Assembly: GCA_944323995.1 (NCBI GenBank)
Contig: CALUUN010000002.1
Location: 141,185 to 205,184 of the forward strand
Direction of reading: 5' to 3'
Source: Candidatus Gastranaerophilales bacterium
GTDB lineage: Bacteria; Cyanobacteriota; Vampirovibrionia; Gastranaerophilales; Gastranaerophilaceae
DNA: 64,000 nt
Of the stretch, positions 17,503 through 25,040 are shown in pieces. The notes beneath the pieces are model-generated. The model was given only the letters and a program-made list of their open reading frames with translations. It was not told the origin of the DNA and made no database searches. How positions within the stretch are numbered: the stretch's first letter is position 1; the number at the start of each line of letters is the position of its first letter. Position numbers and translations under genes: made by a program.

Positions 17503-18015
17503 ATGCGCTTTTTATTCAATCTCTTTTTTGGTTTAATCATTGCATTTATGTGCTGTTTACCCTGCCGTGCTGAAGTCCCGGATACAACCGAAATTAATTC
17601 TATCAAAGAGTACGAAGAATATTTCAACGACTATGCTAAAAGACTCTATGATAATTTCCACCCTGAAAAAAAACTCTTCTTCTTTGTACAAGACAATATA
17701 TTTTTGTTTTTCATAAACCGCGACGGGTCTATTGAACACTTAGATACTTTTTTTGAAGATGACAGATTTTCAAAATATTGCAGAAAACTTATTCTGAATA
17801 CACCTGCATATCCTTTTCCTGATGAAATCAAGGATGATAAAATTTTTGTCTCTATGTATATGGGATATTTCAAGGACAATCTTTATTATGTGACCTTAGA
17901 GGGCAGGTGCAAATTATATGCTTCATTTTATTGGAAACGCTTCTACGACAAACCATCTATTAATGTAGTTGAGATGTATATTGAAAGAGACTGTTTGAAA
18001 GAATCTAAAGATTAA
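17503..18015 (+). CDS. Exported 170-aa protein, tandem paralog 3
   Basis: 170 aa; ATG 17503 with CAGGAG upstream. The signal peptide is nearly identical to that of paralog 1 (ends CRAEV), while its central block (FVQDNIFLFFINRDG, EGRCKLYASFYW) and C terminus (VVEMYIERDCLKES) are the most divergent of the three. Divergence is concentrated in the same patches across copies, suggesting that specificity lies there. The lipase-like gene follows 83 bp downstream. Confidence 0.75.
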   Translation: MRFLFNLFFGLIIAFMCCLPCRAEVPDTTEINSIKEYEEYFNDYAKRLYDNFHPEKKLFFFVQDNIFLFFINRDGSIEHLDTFFEDDRFSKYCRKLILNTPAYPFPDEIKDDKIFVSMYMGYFKDNLYYVTLEGRCKLYASFYWKRFYDKPSINVVEMYIERDCLKESKD

Positions 18016-18038
18016 TATTGCCAAATATATTGCCCTAA

Positions 18039-18063
18039 AGTATTTGAAAAATTTTCAAATACT
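18039..18063. promoter_or_regulatory. Perfect 25-bp palindrome upstream of the lipase-like gene
   Basis: Arms AGTATTTGAAAA and TTTTCAAATACT around one base. It may be an operator or a weak terminator, since no T run follows. Its core (TTTGAAAA-N-TTTTCAAA) recurs in the palindrome at 47918-47944. Confidence 0.5.
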
Positions 18064-18098
18064 CTATTTAAGTTGCGCAAAACACAGAAAGGGAAAAA

Positions 18099-19031
18099 AT
18101 GACTAATTTACAACAACAAGAAAGGTTTGCTAAAGCAAATACTTTCAAAAACTTATACCGTCAAATCGGTGACAATATTTCAAACCTCGAAAGGCTTAGA
18201 AATCAGGACTACGGGGACTGGAAATTTGAAGATTACACTCATGACAAAAAAACTAACTTCAAAGCAGTGGTTTTAAAAAATGATGTTACAAAAGAAATTG
18301 CAGTATTTAATATCGGAACCGACTTTAAAAACCCGAAAGATATTCTCACAAATATCAAAATGGCATTCGGTAAACCAACTGGGCAAATGAAAAAAGCAAA
18401 TGACTATCACAAAAAAATAGCTAAAAAATATCAACCGCTGGGCTACAAAATGAATTCAATAGGACACTCGGAAGGCGGAAGTGAAAGCCAATATGTCGGG
18501 ATAAAAAATCCCGAGACGGATGTATATACAATCAATGCATACCCCATAGGAAGAATAAAAGCTGCAAAAGAAAGTCCTAATAAAGGTGCAAATGTTTATA
18601 ATTTCCGCGACCCGTATGATCCTGTCTCAAAACTGGGCAAATCTTTCGGAAATGACTTTATAGTTCCCATCAGTGATGATACAAAGCGTAAACCTTTTAT
18701 TTTCGGGTACAAAGAAGCACATCAGGTCAAAAATATGGGTGATATAAATAATGCTTTAACACCTGTGGAATATAAAAAGAGAAAAGATAGTTTGGGATTT
18801 CTCGACAATCTGGACAATGTTATTCTTACGGGTGAAGATATCGGGAAAATGGACAGATTTACATTCCGTGCGTATGAACCTCTTATAAATCAACTTTTGA
18901 AAGAAGGTTCCGTTATACCTCGCACTGAAGCCGACTACCGTGTGGCTCTCGGTGATCTAATTTACGTGAACGGTTATACACGCTCCGACGGAGTGCAGGT
19001 TTCGGGTTATTACAGAAGAGCCGCCGCATAA
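18099..19031 (+). CDS. Lipase-like alpha/beta hydrolase with RSDG-type C-terminal motif
   Basis: 310 aa with AAAGGGA upstream. A nucleophile elbow GHSEGG (Ser124) is preceded by an oxyanion-type strand AVFNIGTDFKNPKDILTNI. Asp in FRDPYDPVSKLG and His in EAHQVKNMG complete a plausible triad in the order expected for class 3-type lipases. The C terminus ends NGYTRSDGVQVSGYYRRAAA, a short motif seen at the end of various exported or phage-associated proteins. There is no Sec signal, so if it leaves the cell another route is needed. Position next to three exported paralogs fits a phospholipase effector with immunity proteins; an ordinary intracellular esterase is also possible. Confidence 0.65.
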   Translation: MTNLQQQERFAKANTFKNLYRQIGDNISNLERLRNQDYGDWKFEDYTHDKKTNFKAVVLKNDVTKEIAVFNIGTDFKNPKDILTNIKMAFGKPTGQMKKANDYHKKIAKKYQPLGYKMNSIGHSEGGSESQYVGIKNPETDVYTINAYPIGRIKAAKESPNKGANVYNFRDPYDPVSKLGKSFGNDFIVPISDDTKRKPFIFGYKEAHQVKNMGDINNALTPVEYKKRKDSLGFLDNLDNVILTGEDIGKMDRFTFRAYEPLINQLLKEGSVIPRTEADYRVALGDLIYVNGYTRSDGVQVSGYYRRAAA

Positions 19032-19042
19032 AATTTATAACG

Positions 19043-19074
19043 CATACGGGCAATATTTGCCCGTATGTTTTTTT
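19043..19074 (+). terminator. Terminator of the lipase-like gene
   Basis: 11-bp perfect stem CATACGGGCAA / TTGCCCGTATG, 3-base loop, seven Ts. Confidence 0.92.
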
Positions 19075-19079
19075 AAGTA

Positions 19080-19386
19080 TTAGCAAAAAATATTTTCATC
19101 AGGTTTAATATTTAGTCTTCAATAAATACATGGTTTCTACAGGGTTGTACCTTAAAAATTCTTCAACACTTATACTATCAATATCATATTGGCTGAATGG
19201 GGGGTTGAATTTTTGCAAATTATTTGGTATAATAAAATTGGTATCGCTAACGCTCGCCCCTCCCAAACTAGGAGGCAAGCCCTGGTTAGCGGTACCTCAT
19301 TTTTTAGCAATTTATACATGTTTTTCCCAATCAATAGTATCAATTTCTGTCAACTTTAGCAAAAAATATTTTCATCAGGTTTAATA
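19080..19386. repeat. 31-bp direct repeats bounding a 245-bp segment
   Basis: Two identical 31-bp copies at 19080-19110 and 19356-19386 begin TTAGCAAAAAATATTTTC. The second copy is the apparent promoter of the gene at 19392; the first has no start codon behind it. The arrangement looks like a promoter duplication caused by insertion of the segment between them. The segment has no credible gene on either strand but holds the putative small RNA below. Confidence 0.8.
19205..19305 (+). ncRNA. Putative small structured RNA with its own promoter
   Basis: TTGAAT (19205-19210) and TATAAT (19228-19233) are spaced 17 bp. Seven bases later, at 19240, begins a long hairpin: GGTATCGCTAAC pairs with GTTAGCGGTACC (one wobble), enclosing a CCTCC/GGAGG helix. 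A run of six Ts follows (about 19299-19304). A promoter, a start exactly at the base of a stem and a T tract define a transcript of about 66 nt. It does not match SRP RNA, tmRNA or a tRNA. It could also be the structured core of a small mobile element. Confidence 0.45.
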
Positions 19387-19391
19387 AGTAT
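19357..19391 (+). promoter_or_regulatory. Probable leaderless promoter of the GH13-like gene
   Basis: TAGCAAAAAATATTTTC begins 35 bp before the ATG, with TTTAAT/TAATAA at 19380-19387, ending 4 bp before the start codon. There is no Shine-Dalgarno. The same element sits 35 bp before the ATG at 28571. Confidence 0.5.
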
Positions 19392-20807
19392 ATGAGAATC
19401 TCACCCGTATACGGATTTTACCCGAAAATTCACCGCGGCAGCGAAAAAACTCCGCCCCGAAACAGTTCCGTACCGCAAAGGGGAACTTTTGCCATGCCGG
19501 TAAATTTTATAAATTTCAAGGGTTATTACGGGGATATGCAGCCGGTAAAAAAGCTGTACTGGCTGACAAGCGGACAAAACACCCCGCAAATTGACAACTG
19601 GACTAATCAACATATTTATGAATACGGCTGCAAAAAATGGGTTAATGCATACCCCAATGAGCTTTTAAAACGGACACCGGCCGAAACAATAAATTCCGTA
19701 ATGACATTAACCAATCAAAAACATATTCCCGATTTTATAACGGCGCCCGATATCCGAGGCAATAACTGGGGGCGCTATGCAAATTATATTGAAATTAATC
19801 CGCGTGCAATTGCAAAATACGAAAACGGCCGGATTTCTGACGGATTGTTAAACACCCTTAAATTAATAACCGCAATTCCCCCTTCCGCAAACAATTCCGC
19901 AAATTGCATAATTCTTTCTCAGCTTTACCCATCTCATTACGGCGACGGAACAACACAGGACGAAACTCTTTATCATATTAACCTTCACAACGGAATAAGC
20001 AAAAATCTTACCGCAAGAGGTCTGGATCACAAAATGGGAGATGATGAACAGGTTAGAGCATTCAACGACCTTGCGCACCTTTTAGGATTCAGAACCGGTA
20101 TCAGAATGCCGATTTCTGAAGGCCAGTTGAGTGTTAAAGGCGAAAACTTTTCATGGGACAAACACGAAAAAGCATACATTGACGCCTGCGTCTGGGCAAT
20201 TGAATTAGGATTTGACGCAATATATTTTGACAGCGCAAAACATATTATAGACATGAACGGCTATTGCGGAATCGGCAGAGTTCCGAACAAAGACAAAATG
20301 GCATATATTCTCTACAAAATTCGCGAACAAACCGGCAGATGCGATTTGTCATTTATAGGCGAAAAATGCAGCGACAACCAAATATACCGCGAAATGGGGT
20401 TTACCGCCGGAACTCACTGGGGAAACGCTGACAATATACAACATGTAAAACATGAATCCGACAAACAAAAATATTCTTTTGATTATGCGGCAGGTCCTGA
20501 GGTTTCCAACGATAATGACTCGGGAGAAAAATCCTTTGAACAACGCCTCAACAGGCTCAATTCCTGTCTTTTCGGCTATAACAGCTCTAATAACAAACTC
20601 CCCGCATTTATGCAAATTCATGACATTTTTCCGCTTTCATCTTTTGTGAATACCCACGGGCTTATGGAACATACCAAACAAATGGCGGGGTCGGATGCCT
20701 GGACAGAATGCGAACGCCATTATGACGGAATTTTCAGAACTGATAAAGATGCAAGAGAATATACTCAAAGGGTCTATAAAATTTTCAGTCAGGCGCTTTA
20801 TAATTAA
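19392..20807 (+). CDS. GH13 alpha-amylase-like protein with F-x-G leader
   Basis: 471 aa. The TIM-barrel signatures of GH13 can be followed: HLLGFRTGIRMPIS, GFDAIYFDSAKHI (nucleophile-position Asp about 280), FIGEKCSD (acid Glu about 324) and QIHDIF (Asp about 411). This fits a hydrolase or transferase acting on alpha-glucans or related sugars, although it is divergent and the usual region I (DxVxNH) is not obvious. The first 48 residues are a basic, proline-rich leader ending in NFINFKGYYG, like other leader proteins here; it is not a Sec signal. It is apparently translated without a ribosome site. Confidence 0.62.
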   Translation: MRISPVYGFYPKIHRGSEKTPPRNSSVPQRGTFAMPVNFINFKGYYGDMQPVKKLYWLTSGQNTPQIDNWTNQHIYEYGCKKWVNAYPNELLKRTPAETINSVMTLTNQKHIPDFITAPDIRGNNWGRYANYIEINPRAIAKYENGRISDGLLNTLKLITAIPPSANNSANCIILSQLYPSHYGDGTTQDETLYHINLHNGISKNLTARGLDHKMGDDEQVRAFNDLAHLLGFRTGIRMPISEGQLSVKGENFSWDKHEKAYIDACVWAIELGFDAIYFDSAKHIIDMNGYCGIGRVPNKDKMAYILYKIREQTGRCDLSFIGEKCSDNQIYREMGFTAGTHWGNADNIQHVKHESDKQKYSFDYAAGPEVSNDNDSGEKSFEQRLNRLNSCLFGYNSSNNKLPAFMQIHDIFPLSSFVNTHGLMEHTKQMAGSDAWTECERHYDGIFRTDKDAREYTQRVYKIFSQALYN

Positions 20808-20889
20808 ACTCCCGTAATACCGCACTGAGTAATGAAATTCCCGTACCCGTATAAACAGAATAAATAGTCTTAATTATACGGGGATTACA

Positions 20890-22926
20890 ATGTCAAAATA
20901 TAAAAAATTTCTTGCACTGCTTGCATTTTTTCTGTGCTTAAACAGCTTTGTTTCAGCTCAGGAACCTTTACCGAAATATCCTGATTTTGCAGGAACTTAT
21001 ACCGGAAATGACAGGTGCGAAAACTTTAACAGAAAAATGTTTAATTTCAATCTGAAATTAAACAAATATGCCGTAAAACCGATTCATACAATATGGGCCT
21101 CGGTTCTGCCCAAATACGGCATTGAACGTATTCAAAGCGCTTATACAAATATAGAATACCCCAAACGCGTTATAAGCTGCCTTATACAAAAAGACTTCAA
21201 ATCCTCGGGCACCGAAACCGTAAGATTTTTAACCAACACAACTCTCGGACTCGGCGGACTTTTTGATCCGGCAGAAAAATTTTTCAAAATAAAACCGGTT
21301 GATGAAAACATGGAACAGGCGCTTTCCGGATGTAAAGTGAATTCGGGCCCCTATCTTGTGTTACCGGCACTTCCGCCCTCAACACCGAGAGGATTTACCG
21401 GAAAAATTCTTGATACCGCATTGAATCCGACAGTCTATGTGGTTACGCCGGTTCTTGCAATAGTAAAAGCAGGTCTGACAGTTAACAGAACAGCTTATAT
21501 TCAGCCGATTGCAAAAATGCTTGAATCAAACTACGCAGACCCTTACGACGTTGCAAAAAAATTCTACGGGATACAAACACATATAAAATGTGCAAACCTC
21601 GACAGAGAAGAAATCATTAATACGGAAAATATACCCCGAACAACGCCTGACAAAACCGCAGAACATGAAAAAAATACTTTGACCGTTGCGGATATAATAA
21701 AAGGCGGAACAAATATTGATAATATTATTCTTAAAAATTACAACTCTGATAATTCAAAACTTCTTGCGGATATAATACTTTTTGATTATAATCCTCAAAC
21801 ACCCGTAGTTGATGCAATGCGCACGGCGCTTTTTGATCTGCCGGAGATTAACGATTCAATCTGGTCGGACTTATCAATCTGGAACAGAAGTTTTGCAAAG
21901 AGAATAAAAACCTCTTCCGTAAATATTACACCCGAAAAACCTGATTATAAATTCAAATATATCCTTCAAAAAAACAAAACAGCACCGGTTGCCGTAATTT
22001 ATCCTTCTATCGGCGAAGGCATAAATTCTTACCACTCGGTTGTATTTGCAAAAATTTTTTATGACGCCGGATATTCGGTTATAATTCAGGGAAGCCATTT
22101 TCAGTGGGAATTTGTAAAAAGCATGCCGGATGATTACAAACCCGGAATTCCGGCAAATGATGCCGACTATTTGAAAAATGTCACCGGAAAAATTCTGGCC
22201 TCCTTACATGAAAAATACCATATTGAACCGGAAGAAAAACTCTTTTTCGGAACTTCTTTCGGTGCCTTAACATCTCTTTTTCTTGCCCAAAAAGAATCCC
22301 AAAATAATACCCTCGGCAGCACCAGATATATTGCCGTATGCCCGCCCGTGGAACTGATTTATGCAATGGAACAGGTAGATAAAAATACCGGCGAATGGCA
22401 AAATAATACTGAAAACTTCAAGCACAAAACAGCCCTGACTGCCGCAAAAGTCCTGCAGCTTTATGACCGCAAAGAATCCGGCGAACTCGAAATCTCTTCT
22501 CTGCCGTTTTCGGATGAAGAAGGAAAACTGATTACCGGTTTTATAATGCATCAAAAACTCTCCGATCTGGTCTTTACGCTTGAAAACCGGTCAAAATGCA
22601 AAAATTGCAGTGATTTTTATACAAAAATGAATAACATGAACTACAGCGATTACGCGCAAAAATACCTTCTTAACGATAAATACTCAAACCTTGCATCACT
22701 AAAATATGACGCAAGTCTTTATCCTCTGGCTGATTACTTTTTGAAAAATAATAACTACAAAATCTACCACGCAACAGATGATTATTTGACCGATTCAAAA
22801 CAACTTAAACAGCTCAAAAAATACACCGGCAAAAAAACGGTTCTTTTCAGCAACGGTTCACATCTGGGATTTTTATACCGGCCGGAATTCATAGACTCAC
22901 TCAAAAAAGATATTGCGCTCAATTGA
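20890..22926 (+). CDS. MlaA-like domain fused to an alpha/beta hydrolase
   Basis: 678 aa with signal peptide (KKFLALLAFFLCLNSFVSAQ), no lipobox. Residues about 40-235 match MlaA/VacJ, the outer-membrane component removing outer-leaflet phospholipids: ENFNRKMFNFNLKLNKYAVKP, RFLTNTTLGLGGLFDPAEKF and SGPYLVLPALPPSTPRG. Residues about 330-678 form a hydrolase with elbow FFGTSFGAL (Ser456), an acid in HATDDYLTD and His658 in NGSHLGFLYR. MlaA is normally about 250 aa and acts with the MlaFEDB transporter; none of those genes is nearby. The fusion suggests phospholipid handling with hydrolysis. Only a weak GGGGA precedes the start. Confidence 0.78.
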   Translation: MSKYKKFLALLAFFLCLNSFVSAQEPLPKYPDFAGTYTGNDRCENFNRKMFNFNLKLNKYAVKPIHTIWASVLPKYGIERIQSAYTNIEYPKRVISCLIQKDFKSSGTETVRFLTNTTLGLGGLFDPAEKFFKIKPVDENMEQALSGCKVNSGPYLVLPALPPSTPRGFTGKILDTALNPTVYVVTPVLAIVKAGLTVNRTAYIQPIAKMLESNYADPYDVAKKFYGIQTHIKCANLDREEIINTENIPRTTPDKTAEHEKNTLTVADIIKGGTNIDNIILKNYNSDNSKLLADIILFDYNPQTPVVDAMRTALFDLPEINDSIWSDLSIWNRSFAKRIKTSSVNITPEKPDYKFKYILQKNKTAPVAVIYPSIGEGINSYHSVVFAKIFYDAGYSVIIQGSHFQWEFVKSMPDDYKPGIPANDADYLKNVTGKILASLHEKYHIEPEEKLFFGTSFGALTSLFLAQKESQNNTLGSTRYIAVCPPVELIYAMEQVDKNTGEWQNNTENFKHKTALTAAKVLQLYDRKESGELEISSLPFSDEEGKLITGFIMHQKLSDLVFTLENRSKCKNCSDFYTKMNNMNYSDYAQKYLLNDKYSNLASLKYDASLYPLADYFLKNNNYKIYHATDDYLTDSKQLKQLKKYTGKKTVLFSNGSHLGFLYRPEFIDSLKKDIALN

Positions 22927-22994
22927 TAATTTTTGTTAATCAAACCGCAAAAAATATTTTTCTTCATTTTATAATTAATAAAGGAGAAAGTAAT

Positions 22995-23633
22995 ATGCAA
23001 GCTGTTTTACCGAGAATTAATCAACCGAATATAATGCCGAACCCGATTACGAGCTTTACACCGCAACGGATAATCCCGCTCGTAGCAAACGGAAGTGCAA
23101 TACATCCGCAGGCAAGCATTATAGGCAATGTCATAATAAGTCCGGAAGTAAATGTGGCACCGTTCGCATCAATCAGAGGCGATGAAGGCACACCCATTTA
23201 TATCGGCCGCGGAACAAACGTTCAAGACGGTGTTGTGATTCACGGTCTTAAAGACGGCAGAGTAACGCACAACAACGCGGAATATTCGGTATATGTCGGA
23301 AATAATACCAGCCTTGCTCATCAGGCACAGGTTCACGGGCCTGCAAAAATCGGTAATAATGTTTTTGCCGGTATGCAGTCTTTTATATATAAATCAGAAA
23401 TCGGCGACAACGTTGTAATAGAACCGACCGCAAAGGTTATAGGCGTAAAAGTTGCGTCAGGCAGATATGTTCCTGCGGGTGAAATAATAAAAACACAGGA
23501 ACAGGCTGACAAATTACCGGTTATTGACCAAAATTACGCAAACAAAGACTTAAACCACGAAGTTGTCGAAGTGAATAAAGAACTTGCATATTCATATCCG
23601 GCAAATTACTATATGTCGAATTTCAAGGCTTAA
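22995..23633 (+). CDS. CcmM-like gamma-class carbonic anhydrase
   Basis: 212 aa from ATG 22995 with AAGGAG at 22981. It is a left-handed beta-helix of hexapeptide repeats. Zinc ligands of the gamma class are placed correctly: H83 (NVQDGVVIHGL), H109 and H114 (SLAHQAQVHGP). The run EGTPIYIGRGTNVQDGVVIH and the later AEYSVYVGNN, GRYVPAGEII and QEQADKLP are close to the N-terminal domain of the carboxysome protein CcmM. The RbcS-like repeats of CcmM are missing and no carboxysome or Rubisco gene is nearby. It probably hydrates CO2 for anaplerosis, or could be an inactive homologue. Confidence 0.82.
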   Translation: MQAVLPRINQPNIMPNPITSFTPQRIIPLVANGSAIHPQASIIGNVIISPEVNVAPFASIRGDEGTPIYIGRGTNVQDGVVIHGLKDGRVTHNNAEYSVYVGNNTSLAHQAQVHGPAKIGNNVFAGMQSFIYKSEIGDNVVIEPTAKVIGVKVASGRYVPAGEIIKTQEQADKLPVIDQNYANKDLNHEVVEVNKELAYSYPANYYMSNFKA

Positions 23634-23650
23634 CCGCCGGAGGGAAGAGA

Positions 23651-24550
23651 TTGAAGCGATATTTTAAAGGTGTTGCAAACGGCGCCGTGGCTGCAATAAG
23701 TTACGGAACAAATCCGCTTTTTGCCCTGCCGTTGTTTTCGGCGGGAATAGGCGTAAATTCGGTTCTGTTTTACAGATACGCTTTTGCGGTTCTGATTTAC
23801 GGATTGTGGTTAAAATTTCACAAAAAAATGTCTTTTCATATCACATTAAAAGAATTTTTTCCGCTGTTTTTTCTGGGAGTATTCTTTTCTCTTTCGTCAT
23901 TGACCCTTTTTGAGGCTTTTAACCATATAGCCGCAGGCATTGCATGTACTGTTTTGTTTGTTTATCCGGTTATAGTTGCTGTGATAATGGCTCTGTTTTA
24001 CAAAGAAAAAATAACAAAAACCGTCATTTCATCAATTCTTCTGACATCTGCCGGAATTGTAATGCTTTATAACGGAAAACCAGGCGAAACATTGAATTTA
24101 TACGGAATATGCATAGTATTTTTGTCGGCAGTTTTGTATGCGCTTTATATTGTCGGAGTGAAAAATATAAAATCAATCCAGCATCTTAATCGTGCAAAAT
24201 TAAGTTTCTACGTAATGCTTTTCGGGCTTATGGTTTATATTATCAACTTAAAATTCTGCACCGAACTTCAGATGATTAATACTCCATTGATGTGGATTTG
24301 TACAGTGGGACTTGCACTTTTTCCGACAATAATTTCACTTGAAACAATTACCATTGCCATAAAACTTATCGGTTCTACAACAACTGCTGTTTTGGGTGCA
24401 CTGGAGCCTTTAACCGCAATATTCATCGGCGTTTTAATCTTTCATGAACATCTGACCATGCGGATTTTGGCGGGTATTGCGCTTATACTTTCAGGCGTAA
24501 TATTAATTGTTACGCGCAAAAAACAAACCTCAACACCGGCAAAGAAATAG
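23651..24550 (+). CDS. EamA/DMT-family membrane transporter
   Basis: 299 aa with about ten membrane segments arranged as two EamA repeats, including AVAAISYGTNPLFALPLF, FFSLSSLTLFEAFNHI, CTVLFVYPVIVAVIMALFY and TTTAVLGALEPLTAIFIGVL. It starts at TTG 23651 with GGAGGGA at 23639-23645; no ATG fits the ribosome site. DMT proteins export or import metabolites; the substrate is unknown. It is 17 bp downstream of the carbonic anhydrase gene and may be co-transcribed. Confidence 0.85.
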   Translation: MKRYFKGVANGAVAAISYGTNPLFALPLFSAGIGVNSVLFYRYAFAVLIYGLWLKFHKKMSFHITLKEFFPLFFLGVFFSLSSLTLFEAFNHIAAGIACTVLFVYPVIVAVIMALFYKEKITKTVISSILLTSAGIVMLYNGKPGETLNLYGICIVFLSAVLYALYIVGVKNIKSIQHLNRAKLSFYVMLFGLMVYIINLKFCTELQMINTPLMWICTVGLALFPTIISLETITIAIKLIGSTTTAVLGALEPLTAIFIGVLIFHEHLTMRILAGIALILSGVILIVTRKKQTSTPAKK

Positions 24551-24557
24551 AAATACT

Positions 24558-24875
24558 CTAATGCGTTATAAGTTTAAGCCCCGTAATTCCGCATAAAATT
24601 AATGCTATGCAAAAAAGTCTTACCGCTGTTACCGGTTCTTTAAATAAAATTATTCCCAGAATAACCGTTCCGAGAGTTCCTATCCCCGTCCAAACCGCAT
24701 AAGCCGTTCCAAGCGACAGATGCTTGAGCGCCAGAGCAAGAAAATAGAAACTCGCAATCATACATATAACAGTCAAAACAGACGGAATAATCTGCGTAAA
24801 GCCGTGTGAAAATTTTAATCCTATTGCCCAGCTTATCTCAAATAATCCCGCAATTAATAAAATAATCCATTCCAT
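24558..24875 (-). CDS. gdx: SMR-family guanidinium exporter (Gdx/SugE type)
   Basis: 105 aa, four membrane helices. The N terminus EWIILLIAGLFEISWAIGLK carries the essential Glu14-equivalent and the W-A-I-G-L-K pattern of the SugE/Gdx branch, followed by HGFTQIIPSV. Gdx proteins exchange guanidinium for protons as inverted dimers. Assignment to guanidinium rather than quaternary amines is strongly supported by the guanidine-I riboswitch directly upstream. AAGGAAGG precedes the ATG. Confidence 0.9.
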   Translation of the reverse strand: MEWIILLIAGLFEISWAIGLKFSHGFTQIIPSVLTVICMIASFYFLALALKHLSLGTAYAVWTGIGTLGTVILGIILFKEPVTAVRLFCIALILCGITGLKLITH

Positions 24876-24897
24876 ATTTTTCCTTCCTTAACAATGT

Positions 24898-25006
24898 AAA
24901 AACCCGGAAGATATAATTATCTCCCAGGCTTTTAGCCTTTCGTGTCCGCCCAAGGCGGGCTTTCTCTTGAACCGGCCGGATATCTCCGCGGAACCCCGGA
25001 AAGCTG
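24898..25006 (-). promoter_or_regulatory. Guanidine-I (ykkC) riboswitch with overlapping terminator
   Basis: Read on the minus strand, the region contains CCGGGGTTCCGCG, CGGTTCAAGAGA and GGCTAAAAGCCTGGGAGA, matching the conserved ykkC/guanidine-I blocks (GGGUUCCG, GGUCCGAGAG, AAAAGCC-GGGAGA). The 3' end of the aptamer (CCTGGGAGATA) can instead pair with TATCTTCCGGG, forming a terminator before five Ts at 24902-24898. Ligand binding would therefore prevent termination and switch on the exporter gene. The second block has TTCAAG where TCCGAG is usual. Confidence 0.88.
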
Positions 25007-25012
25007 TTTCCT

Positions 25013-25040
25013 ATTCTAATATATCAAAATCCAATGTCAA
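25013..25040 (-). promoter_or_regulatory. Promoter of the guanidine riboswitch
   Basis: On the minus strand, TTGACA (25040-25035) and TAGAAT (25018-25013) are spaced 16 bp. It lies inside the last codons of the 20-aa-repeat gene, so the riboswitch transcript starts around 25006 independently of that gene. Confidence 0.7.

Larger units (their letters stand above)
16786..18015 (+). repeat. 615-bp tandem duplication carrying promoter plus paralog gene
   Basis: Segments 16786-17400 and 17401-18015 align base for base over their length (promoter, about 60-bp leader, ribosome site and 170-codon gene). The copy at about 16171-16785 shares the gene but not the whole leader; start codons are exactly 615 bp apart in all three. 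This indicates recent unequal crossing-over. The high identity would confuse short-read assembly, so the true copy number may differ. Confidence 0.9.

Noticed and set aside
19240..19305. SRP (4.5S) RNA identity for the small structured RNA
   Set aside because: The conserved apical GGAA / AGCA loops of SRP RNA are absent on both strands.
19130..19384. 84-codon open frame in the intergenic region
   Set aside because: No ribosome site, it runs through the putative RNA hairpin and the 31-bp repeat, and its composition is unlike neighbouring proteins.
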